From contig NC_068359.1 of NCBI RefSeq assembly GCF_020536995.1, forward strand, positions 105,595,257 to 105,659,256: a stretch of DNA of 64,000 nucleotides. The letters are read 5' to 3'. A program made the position numbers and the translations under genes. The notes beneath the pieces are model-generated. The model made no database searches and was not told the origin of the DNA. It was given only the letters and a program-made list of their open reading frames with translations. Below, one piece after another: positions 22,101 to 32,096 of the stretch. Source of the DNA: Dreissena polymorpha. Lineage: Eukaryota; Mollusca; Bivalvia; Myida; Dreissenidae. Positions within the stretch are counted from its first letter, which is position 1, and each line of letters starts with the position of its first letter.

Positions 22101-25100
22101 TTTTTTTTTGAAACGGTTAAAAAACACAAAAAATTATTTTTATTATTTTATGTTTGAAATACCGTCCAACCATCGCACCTAAGAATCCCCCCCACCGCCC
22201 CTCCCCCCCACCCGAATCCCCCCAATCCCCCTTCCTAAATTTTTTTTTTAAGATCATCTCACAAATTACCACCACACCCTCACACTATACCCTCCCCCCC
22301 ACCCACCCCCCCCCCCATTTTTTTTTTTTGAAACGGTTAAAAAACACAAAAATTTATTTTTATTATTTAATGTTTGAAATACCGTCCAACCTTTGCACCC
22401 AAGAATCCTCCCCCACCCCACCCCCCCACCCCCCACCCCCGATTTTTTTTTTCGCATTTTTGGAAAATAATGTAATAAATGTCCACACCCCCACACTATA
22501 CACCCCTCTTCACTCCACCCCTCCCTCCTTTGTGATTGAAAATGAGAGTCCTTTCACCTTTAAAAAGAAAATAGATGAGCGGTCTGCACCCGCAAGGCGG
22601 TGCTCTTGTTTTAAGTTACCCTCAACAGGGCTCGAATCACTGACCCATGGAGTAAAAGTCTACCGTTTAGACCACTCGGTCATCCGTCCTCATACAATGA
22701 CGGATGTATTTTATACTTTATATGGGCAATCCGTGTAGTTTCACAAAATATAACGACAGCAACAGAACTCGCCAAATTATTCAATCGTTTCGCGTTGCAA
22801 CGATGTATATTTTTCAGGTTTTTAAATCGTCAAAAGATGCATATGATGACTTATTAGAGCATGGTAAATGTTTTAAGCATTACTGTTTCCTCACAAATTT
22901 CATAACTAAAACGAAATTTTGCGAATCTGAAACAACTTTTTTCAATTTGGTCAATTTACCAAAACGTGAAAAGGCCCCTTTAATTAATGAAAAGGGAGGA
23001 AATAATAGGATAAATAGAATATCATGTGAGTTTTGAATAAAGATCAAGTTTATCATGCTCGGCTGCAGCTACCATGGGTCTAAGCCTCGCATGATAAACT
23101 TGATATTTATCCCAAACTCACATAATATCTCAATACATATGGTAGATTCAATATATGAATGTGCATGTATTTGTAAATTGCGTGTTTATACATGTATTAT
23201 GAAATCAATAAAAGCATTTTAACAGGAAAAAATTAAACGAGTGGGAGACTGCTGTTTTTTTCTGTAACAAAGCTGTTGTTACATTTTTTGCCGGAGCACG
23301 TATTTGCTTGATTTAATATGTCGTTCCTTCTTCTTCTTGTCTTCTTCTTTTGTTCTTCTTCGTATTAGTATTATTATGATTGTTATTTTTATTTTTAGAA
23401 GTAGAATTGTTCATATTATCACTAATAATAATATTATTATTATTATTATTACCATCATCATCATTATCATCAGGATCTTCACATGCCCAGCTGTGCGAGA
23501 TAAACAGAACCGAAGAGTTATCATCATGCGTTTTGGTAAGGCTTCAAGTACTACTTATATATATAGCGCTGCTTCTAGTTCAAAACGTTTTTAAATGAGC
23601 TGAACATGAAGCCAACAAATGCATTCATACATTCAACAACGATTTGTTCATCTTTAACAAATGTATTTTTTGCTAAGGTGTCAAAATATACCCCTAAGAA
23701 TGTGTTCATGTTCTTAAAAATGTATATGCCATGTAACATGTTTTACCATTATCCAGCGATATTTCTTGAAATGTGTTTATTACTATATCGATCGATGATT
23801 GTGGAAATAAATTGCACCGTTTGGTTAGAAACATAAACACCCGTATTGGTTTGGTTAGAACAAACACATGCACCCGTATTGGTTTGGTGAGTACAAACAC
23901 AAGCACCCGTATTGGTTTGGTTAGAACAAACACAAGCACCCGTATTTGTGATTCCTTTAAAGATGCTGAATCTTTACAATAAATGCCTTGTTGTTCAAAA
24001 TGCATACTTGTTGAAAGATGTATATGAAGTTTGACTTCGTATAAAAGATTTAGTCATCTAAATATATGAAGTTTGACTACGTATAAAAGATTTAGTCATC
24101 TAAATATATGAAGTTTGACTACGTATAAAAGATTTAGTCATCTAAATATATGAAGTTTGTCTACATATACAAGATTTAGTAATCTAAATATATGAAGTTT
24201 GACTACATATACAAGATTTAGTCATCTTAACATGTACGAGTGTATTATTGCCTATTATTCTGGCCCGTCAAAACGTTTGTTTGTTTACATTTCGCTGGTT
24301 ACCCGATAGCTGTACTTGACTGCTGAAGTTTTGGAGCTTTCTACGTGTACGGAAATAATTGTCAAAGTAGGCGTTTAAAATGTAAACAAGCAAAATGCTG
24401 GACGCTTATATCCTAATTAATGTTGTTTGTTCGCTTTAAATAATTTTCAATAGGCCTCGTCTGTTAATAACAATACCTTCAAGTGCCCCTACATCTAATA
24501 GCATACTGTAGCATTGCTGCCCGCAGACAAATTAAAATGTATGGGGCATAATGTCAAACTAAGATTCTTATCACAATGATGTTTGCTTTAAACATGTTTA
24601 GCGACATCAACGAAAACTTCAGTTACGAGATTAATTCAATGTATGTACCTGCAGGGCCCTCAAACTATCAAATCTGCGGCCGAATTTAGGGGGGAAAAAT
24701 TCCCCCCGATTTTTATTTTTTTATTTTTTATTTTTGTTTAAAGATGTGTCTCATGATTATTATATATCAATTCTATTTCAATTTAATCTTGTCAAACATA
24801 CTTAATAATGAAAAAAAGAAATGAATATAGTGCTAACATGTACAAATGTAATAATGAGAGAGTAAGTAAAAAATCCCCCCAAAAGGGAAACGCCGAGAAA
24901 ATTCCCCCTCATGAGGGTAGCGACCCGCTTCCCCTAAAATGGATTGAGGGCCCTGTACCTGAAATCTGTCAAAAGATCTTGGCCCCCAAATGATTAATTT
25001 CGGGACTTGGGTTTTATCCCCGCCCAAGGCGGGGTATATAGAATTGGCTTTGTCCGTCAGTCCGTCTGTCACAAATTTGTTAGCGCTATATCTCAGAAAC

Positions 25101-26185
25101 TATATAAGATATAAAAATGAAACTTCATATGTGTATAAATATTAATGAGGAGAAGTGCTATGCACAAGAACCATAACACTACACTTTCTCTAATAAGAGT
25201 TATTGCCCTTTGTTTTGTGTATGATGTTTTTTCAGGGCTATATCTCAGATGCCATGCAAGATTTCAACAAACTTCGTGGGTGTATCGATATTTATGAGGA
25301 GAAGTGCCATGCTTGAGAACCATAACCATATACTTTCTTTAATAAGAGTTTTTGCCCTTTGTTAATTTTGCATGATGGAACTTTTCAGGGCTATATCTGA
25401 GATATGATACAACATTTCACATTAAACTTCATGGGTGTGCAGAAATCAATGGGGAGAAGTGCCACGCTTAAGAACCATTACCCTGCACTTTCTTAATTAA
25501 GAGTTATTACACTTTGCTGTTTGTACATGTATATGCTGTTACTTTTCAAGGCTATATCTCAGATATGCTACAAGATTTCAACATGAAATTTCATGGTCGT
25601 GTATATATCAATGAGGAGAGTTGCAATGCATAGAAACAATTACCATATAATTCATTATTACCTATTAATAATTACCCTACACTTAATGATTATAGTGTAT
25701 ATCCAGGGATTTGCAACGATCCATAAACATAGTTTGGCAGGGGATATCAATTCAACGAATTTGCTTGTTTATTGAATTACCACACTTAATCATTCGATTG
25801 CCGCTTGGTTGCACACTAGTTCAAATCATATATAAGATGTGTTACATATACGCAAACTAACTATTTTTAATATTTAGGCCATACTTGAAGGTCAACGGTA
25901 GAAAAATAAGCATTTTTATATTAAATATGTATTGTTCGAGCTATATGTTTTCATGATTTTAAATACTTCAACTGTTACTAGCACTATTACTACTACTGCT
26001 ACTATCACTACTACTACTACTTCTACTTCTACAACCACCACCGCTACTACGAACACTACTACTTCTGCTGCTACAAATACAAATACTACCACTGCTATAA
26101 GCACTGCTATTACTACTACTATTACTACCGCATCTACTACTACTACTATTACTACTACTACTACTTCTTCTACTACTACTACTAT

Positions 26186-26227
<42 letters not shown>

Positions 26228-26300
26228 CTACATCACCACTACCACCACCACCACAACCACCACCACCACCACCACTACTACAACTACTACTACTACGACG

Positions 26301-26353
<53 letters not shown>

Positions 26354-26354
26354 A

Positions 26355-26407
<53 letters not shown>

Positions 26408-29400
26408 CTACACCACCACCACCACCACTACTACTACTACTTATACTACGTATACTACTACTAGCACGATTATATACCAACAAAACTACGAAACGCTCTA
26501 ACAACACCACTACGACATCCACGTCCAACACCTCTCCGACATCTTCTACCAACACCACTATGGCATCTACTACCAACACCACTACGACATCTACTACCAA
26601 CGTCACAATGTAATATTTTACCACCACAACTACGATATGTACTACCACCACCACTACGATATCTACTACTACCACCACTACAATATCTACTGACAACAGC
26701 ACAACGACATCTACTACAAACACCACTACGACATCTACTACAAACACCACTACAACATCTACTACTAACAACACTACAATATCTACTACCAATACTACTA
26801 CGTTTACTGATTAAACCCGCAATATAAAATATCATTACTACCACCACTGCAGGAAGTTTCGACGTGAACATGATCAAGAAAGAAGGCATTGGCAGGCTGT
26901 GGAAGTGCGGGATGCTCTTCTACGACTGGCTCTCGCGGGACGAGAACGTACAGGTGAACGGCGTTGTATTGATCGCGGACTACTCAAGCCTAACCATGCA
27001 AATATTCACAGCTATTGCCAACAGGGACGACCAACGAGACTTTATGTCCTACTTTCAGGTGACGAAACTCTGCACTTATCCTACTTACAGGATGATGTTT
27101 ACACTACATGTCCGATTTCCAAAAACATGCTACACCGCATAATTTCTGATAATACGATGCATCAAATATTCTTCTTCCATATAATGCATATCAGCCACAT
27201 TTCCACGTAACACGTTTCGAAACTTACCAGTAACATGTTACAAAATATGTCCTAGGTCCATGTAACGGACATACATAACATGTCTCTCTAATAGGAAACA
27301 TATACTTTGTGCGTCTTACTCACATTTATCATGCATAATTCACATATCCTACTTCCAGGTTACACGCATACATCATATATCCTTCTTTCAGTATACACAT
27401 GTATTTAGCCATTGTCTTACATCCCCAGGTAACACATATACAACACACACCATACGTACAGGTAAGACGTATAGATCACATGCCATACTTACAGGTTACA
27501 CGTATACTTTTTTCAGGAAAAAACATATGAACAAGATACCTTGCTTCCATGTAGTATGTATACTTCACATATCCTTATTAAAGGACACACGTGTACCCGG
27601 TACTTCACAAGTCCCTTTTGCAGAAAATGCGTATCTTCCACATGTCCTTCCTTAATTTTAAAAGTGTAATTATATGTGCATTGCTTTGTGTACAGCAGAT
27701 GTCTTCCATCGAGATAGCAAGTTTGAGTTATATGCTTTATTTCTTGTTATTAAACACACGTATATACCACATTCATTTCTTCGTGTACCCGGTAACACCG
27801 ATACGCCACTTTTTTTCCCTCAAGTTTATACATACATACGTGAATGCGTCCAGGTAAAATCGAACGAAAACAAAACGACTTGCAAGTATCTGTTACATGT
27901 ATACTACTTTTATAACTGACAGGTACCATCACAATCGAGGAAGCAGACTTCCATAAAACGCGTCCTACAGCCAAGTATAACGCATGCAAATAATGATTCT
28001 ATTTCCATCTAACACGTATACATAATACACTTCCATGTCATTCGTATGTATGTTATTTCCTACTTTAAGGTAAAACTTATACATCGCATATTCAATTTAA
28101 GGTAAGACAAAAACAACACAATTCCTACAATACATTATGTTTAAACCACATTCGTATTTCCAGTTAGCATGTTCACAACAAATGTCAAACTTTACGGTGA
28201 AACGTAACAGATCACAATTCCTGCTTATAGATACCATATACTCTTCTCATTGCCTGCTTCCAGGTCTCACGTGTCCATCACATTTCCTCCTCAAGTTCCT
28301 CCAGCTCATACATCACGTTTCCTACTGCCCGGTAACACGTATACATTACACATTCTAGTTACAAAAACACGTCAACAGCAAACACTCTACTTCAAGGTAA
28401 TACTTAACACATCGCCTTCTTACCATCACCGTGAATGTATGGACATTAATACAAACTGTTTGACAACTGGTACCAGTTATGATCGTGAAACTTTTTTTGT
28501 TTCAGCAAGCTCTTCCGGTGCGAGCTAAGTCAATGAACGCATACAACGAGCCCGCATTTTTTGACGTCATCTTTGCCTTTATATCACCATTTCTCTCCAA
28601 GAAGCTGAAAGACAGGGTCAGTTTTAGTTTCAATTTAAAAGATTGATGGTTTATGTGAGTAACAGTGGAAGGTTATTTGTTTAAACACCATATGTCCGCC
28701 TATTTCCGCTTTTATGGAATTGTTCGTGTCATGCAAGTAAACGGAAATCCATTATAGGCGGATAGTGTCGTCCCTTATAAGCTTGTGCGGACTGCAGATA
28801 CTTATATTGGACGACACTATACGCATATGAATTAAGCCCAGTTTTCCAAAAACAATTTTCAATTAAATCAAAAAGTTGCTAAATTCTTATATACAGACAG
28901 AAGCTTATCAATGTCGTGGCCTACCGGTCAGTGGTAAACGTCTATGGGGCTTGTTGCATGAAATAATTTCAAAACATTATCGTGAGAAAGCTTTTTTTCT
29001 AATCCAACTTTAAATCCCAACTGTATATATTGCAGAAAATTCGTTCCAGAAAATTGCGGAGCATGTTTTGCGCTATATAAGAAATTTGAAAATAGGCAGC
29101 ATGGTATCTAAGAAATTTGCACACACACAAATTAGTAAAAATGGTCGTTATTTGTTAATAAATTGGATCGTATAAAACAGCGAGATTACCCGCCTTGGCG
29201 TTGACCTTTGATCTAAAGTCTATGTAAGATGTGTGCACAAGAATAAAAAAGAGTGTTTGCGTGGAACGTCCCTATGTTTATATATCTTCTGAAAATATTC
29301 AACTAAAATTCCAGCCATTTTCAGGGTCTTATTAAGGTCACTAACCAAGGTCCATAAAATCAACTGAAAGATTTATTAAAGTTTACCTGCTAAAGCCGCA

Positions 29401-32096
29401 TATCCTATACTAGTAATGACTTCAGTTACGCTTTTAGGACTTCATACCCACCTAATACATTTTCACGATTGCTTGATTAAATTGTGTGTTAAGTTCCACA
29501 TCCATGGGCGGAGCCTAGTGAAGATCTACGCGGAGGTGGGTCACGCTTGTCTGCCTCAAGAGTACCTGCCAGACGACTATGAGGGGCCGCACGCGGGAAC
29601 ACTCGCACAGATTCACGGTATGCATAGTCAGATTCACGATATTCACATATTGTTACAAGGTATACAAAGGTGGACACGCGATATGAATATGCAGATTCAG
29701 GGTAAGCGCAGGCTTTAACACGGTATGCACAGATTGATACAAGGTATGCAAAAGTGTATACACTGTAAGTACATAAAGATACACAGTGTACCCAGGCTGA
29801 TAAACGGTATGTACAGGAGGATACACGGTATACATATGCTAATACAGGGTATGCAGGGGTAGATACACATTATGCAAAGGTGGATACACTGTAAGTACAG
29901 GATAATACACAGTATAGGCTGATAAACTGTACGTACAGGAGGATACACAGTATACACAGGCTGATACACTGTACGTACATGAGAATACACAGTAAACACA
30001 TGCTGATACACGGTATGTACATGCTGATAAAAGGCATGCAGAGGCGGTTACACGTTATGCACAGGTCGATACACTGTATGTACAGGAAGATACATGGTTA
30101 ACAGGAGGATGACGGTATACACGTGCTAATACAGGGTATGCAGAGGCGGATACACATTATGCAAAGGCGGATAATATGTATGCACAGGTGGATACACGGT
30201 ATGTACTGGATGATACACGGTATACATGGGAGGATACACGGTATGCACAGGCGGATATACGACATGTAAAGGTGGATTTACGTCGTGTAACGGTGGATAC
30301 ACTATTTACAGGGGATTACACGGTGGTGCAGAGGCGGATATACGTCATTCTAAGGTGGATACACTGTGTGCAGGAGGATACACGGTATGCATAGGAGAAT
30401 ACACGGTATGCACAGACTGATATACGATGCATAGGTGGAAAAATGATATGCATGTGAGATGATGATGGGAGGATACAATGTATGCATATGTGGATACACG
30501 TAATGCACATGCAGATATACGGTATGGACAAAAGAATACACGGTATGCACAGGCGGATACACGGTATGCATAGACTGATACACGGCTTGCAAAGGCTGAA
30601 ACATAGTTTCCAACGGCTTATACACAACTGCTGATACACGGAATGCATAGGTGGACACATGATATGCATATACGCGATATGCACAGGCGGATACACAGTT
30701 TTCACTGGCGGATATATGGTATGCACCGATGGACACACGGTATGCATAGGCGGATACACGTTTACCCACTCGAACAGATACATGTTACGCATTACGTGGA
30801 TACGAGGTCAAACATATTGTGCACATAATATACATAGACGGATACAAGTATTCGCGCAGGTACACGGTCCGCAACTCGTGAAGATATGCGTTTATTGCAA
30901 CTCGCGCATGTTAACAGAATGCAACTTGCGAGATACACGAGTATTCGAATCTCGCATATACACTGGATCCAACGCGTGCATAATCACGGTATGCAACTCG
31001 CTGGCAATATACTATGTTCTACTCGCCCATATCACACCACCTATGTTTTGCGATGCATTTATAAATGAGTAAATGCTACTTCCGAGGTGGCGCTAAGAAC
31101 CGAATGTTTTGAAATATCATGGATAATTCTACAAATTAATGGGTTGTATATATTGTGTTCAACATAGTTCGCATTATTTTTAAAATCGGCAATAAAGTGC
31201 TATTCAGCGAAGATTTATTATCCACACATGCACAGAAACATATAGTTATACCAAATTTGAAATATGATGGCCTTTATAAAATGTGGCATGGTGAATTTTT
31301 AAACAGAAAACTAATGTATTTTGCCTGTGTGACGAGCAACTTTTTACCTAATGAAATCACTAACACGTCAAAACATTACGTTAACATATTGTTTCATGCA
31401 TAAAAACACTGGCTTCTTTTCGATTTAATAGATAACTTGGTCTCTGCAAAAGATATGAAGCCAATGCCAAGGAGGTGGCGCTAATGACAAGAGGTGTCGC
31501 CAACGCACATTTTCAGCTTTTTTATTTTCGGCGCTGACCATACAGTTGTTGTGTCGTATTCCAGGTTGAACGTTCGATATTTGTCGTAATTCGATCATAT
31601 TTTTTTTTATTTTTTTTTAATCAAAGACTACATAGTTATGAAGAAACATGTGTTGACAATAGATTTTGAAGATTTATGTCATTGAATATACTGTACAACT
31701 GAAAAGAAAAGAGTATAATAAAGAAGAGGTTAACGATAACAGCCGGAGCTATCCTAATTTTTTCCAGATGTTAGTAGGAACAAAAGACTGTTTTTAGCCT
31801 AATTAAGATTCGTTGACTTTTGTCTTGAAGTGAATTTTTTTAAGCGATTGGAATAGGGGACAAAGCAAATCGTTTCAAGCCAGACCTAACAGCTTTTGGC
31901 GCCCCTTATTAAAAATATATTAAAGTTAACTTCTAATGTTCATCACTTTGTAGATGCAATGCTGGCTGACATGTGCAATCCGGAATTCCGGCGTTACGTT
32001 ATGGAGCTGTCTAGCGACAAGTATGGCGTTGACAAGAACCGGATACCAGCTCGCTCACAGGAAGTAGGATCCTACAGAAAACTGGGTACCGATTAG
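16166..32096 (+). CDS. CRAL-TRIO lipid-transfer protein (alpha-tocopherol transfer protein/clavesin-like), 8 exons
   Basis: Exons 16166-16181, 19525-19674, 19770-19929, 23474-23535, 26853-27058, 28506-28616, 29494-29617 and 31954-32096 join in phase at every GT-AG junction and total 972 nt (323 residues plus stop), the usual size for this family. Residues about 56-100 form the CRAL-TRIO N-terminal helices (DFAFLLRFLRFRKF, RPEW). Residues about 109-270 form the Sec14-like lipid pocket (RDKQNRRVIIMRFGSFD, QVNGVVLIADYSSL, LPVRAKSMNAYNEP, SPFLSKKLKDRFHIHG, LPQEYLPDDYEG). The protein resembles alpha-TTP in order and motifs. Members are cytosolic and carry tocopherol, retinaldehyde or phosphoinositide; the ligand here is unknown. 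Conserved motifs and phases suggest a live gene. Exon 1 is the least certain part. Confidence 0.88.
16306..16372. repeat. Perfect 27-bp hairpin in intron 1
   Basis: 16306-16332 and 16346-16372 are exact reverse complements (cttgcagttacctctctttt...) with a 13-base loop. No second copy was seen in the window. The rest of intron 1 outside 17808-18949 shows nothing else. Confidence 0.9.
17808..18949 (-). mobile_element. Tandem-core element, TGCCCCCGAAGG family, in intron 1
   Basis: Read on the minus strand it begins tttttatgcccccgaaggag, has a short gtccgtctgtccgtcttt tract, then about six cores of roughly 165 bp (tttcgaaatctgcgtttagg, aaggtcaaggtcaa type boxes). It ends gacagctcttgttg. The same family, forward and with a single core, is at 43047-43359. 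Confidence 0.75.
19525..19674 (+). CDS. CRAL-TRIO gene, exon 2
   Basis: After acceptor tgtatttcag it encodes DTEFVSQLCDSSKQKAKEEL, then GERNARDTVIAVQTLRQWVK and EQPWLRTPT, ending at donor gtgagt. This is the acidic N-terminal lead-in (EL.E....R...I..LR..i...PWL.) typical of TTP-like proteins. Confidence 0.85.
19770..19929 (+). CDS. CRAL-TRIO gene, exon 3
   Basis: Acceptor gttttacag. Encodes DFAFLLRFLRFRKF, LEARKALEKFWTTRSSRPEW and DPEDPLFQKVIKSG, the CRAL-TRIO N-terminal helical domain. The donor gtgcgt is weaker than average. Phase 2 matches exon 4. Confidence 0.88.
20638..22979. mobile_element. TTAA-flanked miniature element with antisense tRNA-like promoter, copy B (split by an insertion)
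   Basis: TTAA (20634-20637 and 22980-22983) flanks perfect 14-bp terminal inverted repeats aggggccttttcac / gtgaaaaggcccct. A tRNA-like box A/box B pair lies on the minus strand (about 22627-22690). The element is interrupted at about 20754-22612 by a tandem-core element; without it the element would be about 480 bp, as in copy A. It lies in intron 3. Confidence 0.75.
20754..22612 (+). mobile_element. Tandem-core element, AGCTCATC family, nested
   Basis: Begins tttagctcatctattttttg, then ggcgtcggcgtcggcgttgg, then about five cores of roughly 170-180 bp (ttttgcgtttaggtccactt, ctatcatgaggggactgggc). A C-rich part follows with two copies (22140-22380) of tttgaaataccgtccaacc. It ends gcaaggcggtgctcttgttt. 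Comparison with copy A fixes both ends. Confidence 0.75.
23019..23128. repeat. 40-bp imperfect foldback in intron 3
   Basis: 23019-23058 (atatcatgtgagttttgaat...) and 23089-23128 pair with a few mismatches around a 30-base loop (tcggctgcagctaccatggg...). It lies just outside the miniature element. Confidence 0.8.
23474..23535 (+). CDS. CRAL-TRIO gene, exon 4
   Basis: A 62-nt exon between acceptor catcatcag and donor gtaagg encodes IFTCPAVRDKQNRRVIIMRF. This is the '.P..RD..gRrVi.mr.G' strand that opens the lipid pocket. Its phases (2 in, 1 out) fit exons 3 and 5 exactly, which is strong support for such a short exon. It sits directly behind an (ATT)n/(ATC)n microsatellite (about 23418-23470). 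Confidence 0.85.
23838..23955. repeat. 33-bp minisatellite, about 3.5 copies, intron 4
   Basis: Units begin at 23838, 23871, 23904 and 23937 with cacccgtattggtttggtta and end in acaaacacaag. In one frame it reads IGLVRTNTSTR repeats on both sides of a stop; not a gene. Confidence 0.85.
24022..24231. repeat. 42-bp minisatellite, five copies, intron 4
   Basis: atgaagtttgactacgtata recurs at 24024, 24066, 24108, 24150 and 24192, each followed by aaagatttagtcatctaaat. Later copies carry tacatataca instead. Confidence 0.9.
24652..24955. mobile_element. 304-bp inverted-repeat element, CAGGGCCCTCAA ends, 6-bp target duplication
   Basis: The termini cagggccctcaa (24652-24663) and ttgagggccctg (24944-24955) are exact reverse complements flanked by tacctg on both sides (24646-24651, 24956-24961). 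The interior has aattccccccgattttt and ccccccaaaagggaa stretches. CAGGG ends occur in hAT elements, but those usually duplicate 8 bp. Confidence 0.8.
25012..25770 (+). mobile_element. Tandem-core element, ATCCCCGCC family, intron 4
   Basis: 5' hairpin tatccccgcccaaggcgggg, short gtccgtcagtccgtctgtc tract, then about four cores of roughly 150 bp (ggctatatctcagatatgct, aatgaggagaagtgc). It ends ggggatatcaattcaacgaa then tttgcttgttt. Sister copy at 49926-50216. Confidence 0.75.
25976..26465. repeat. (ACT/ACC)n trinucleotide array, intron 4
   Basis: CTA triplets with CCA and TTA variants. Ends 390 bp before exon 5. Open frames (poly-Thr, poly-Ser, poly-Val) are repeat artefacts. Confidence 0.95.
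26514..26800. repeat. Degenerate 24-bp minisatellite before exon 5
   Basis: The unit accaacaccactacgacatc-tact recurs about eleven times with drift, continuing the triplet array. It ends about 50 bp before the exon 5 acceptor. Confidence 0.8.
26853..27058 (+). CDS. CRAL-TRIO gene, exon 5
   Basis: After ccaccactgcag it encodes SFDVNMIKKEGIGRLWKCG, then LSRDENVQVNGVVLIADYSS and IANRDDQRDFMSYFQ. The QVNGvv.i.D.s.l strand is the family hallmark. The exon ends in phase 0 at gtgacg. Its last bases, tcctactttcag|gt, are the seed word of the repeats that fill the following intron. Confidence 0.9.
27059..28430. repeat. Intron 5 filled with diverged repeats of the exon 5 donor region
   Basis: Variants of tcctacttccaggtaacacg-tatacatcacat recur at irregular spacings of about 35-50 bp, for example near 27078, 27340, 27425, 27480, 28070, 28255 and 28325. 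Several carry an in-place CAGGT like the true donor. Unit divergence is high, so the array is old. No exon is seen inside. Confidence 0.7.
28506..28616 (+). CDS. CRAL-TRIO gene, exon 6
   Basis: Acceptor tttttgtttcag. Encodes QALPVRAKSMNAYNEPAFFD and VIFAFISPFLSKKLKDR, matching the 'P.rvk..h.iNeP..F..vf..ikPFL.eKlk.R' segment of alpha-TTP-like proteins. Phase 0 at both ends. Confidence 0.9.
28700..28855. repeat. Dispersed foldback element, diverged copy in intron 6
   Basis: tccgcctatttccgctttta and aatccattataggcgga face each other, then gtgtcgtccctta, tgcggactgca, acgacactatacgcatatga and attaagcccagttttcc follow, as in the element at 985-1118. Elsewhere intron 6 shows nothing. Confidence 0.5.
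29494..29617 (+). CDS. CRAL-TRIO gene, exon 7
   Basis: After gtgtgttaag it encodes FHIHGRSLVKIYAEVGHACL, then PQEYLPDDYEG and GTLAQIH, the end of the lipid-binding domain (HG....l......LP.eY.pddy.G). The donor is gtatgc. Its last 14 bases (cgcacagattcacg) begin the repeat unit that fills intron 7. The acceptor lacks a strong pyrimidine tract, but phase and family alignment support it. Confidence 0.87.
29604..31000. repeat. Intron 7 minisatellite seeded at the exon 7 donor
   Basis: About 50 drifting copies of a roughly 21-22 bp unit, ggatacacggtatgcacagg, run from the donor onward. The exon end plus donor (gcacagattcacg|gtatgc) is itself a unit. Toward 30870-31000 the spacing loosens (atgcaactcgc..). 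Open frames on both strands (MYTVYPPVHTVYQP-like, GGYTVCTGGYT-like) come from the repeat and are not genes. Confidence 0.9.
31001..31953. other. Remainder of intron 7
   Basis: AT-rich. The word aggtggcgctaa appears twice (31084, 31471). No exon or element is recognised. It ends at acceptor catcactttgtag. Confidence 0.5.
31954..32096 (+). CDS. CRAL-TRIO gene, exon 8 (stop codon)
   Basis: Encodes DAMLADMCNPEFRRYVMELS, DKYGVDKNRI and a tail ending SYRKLGTD with TAG at 32094-32096. The variable C-terminal tail follows the lipid pocket, and the phase-1 join gives QIH-DAML. No clear AATAAA was found just downstream. Confidence 0.85.

Noticed and set aside
22154-22738. 194-residue proline-rich plus-strand frame
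   Set aside because: It runs through C-rich low-complexity DNA of a tandem-core element and across its 3' end.
29653-30828. Open frames such as MYTVYPPVHTVYQP on the minus strand and GGYTVCTGG on the plus strand
   Set aside because: They are the 21-22 bp minisatellite read in different frames and overlap each other on both strands.
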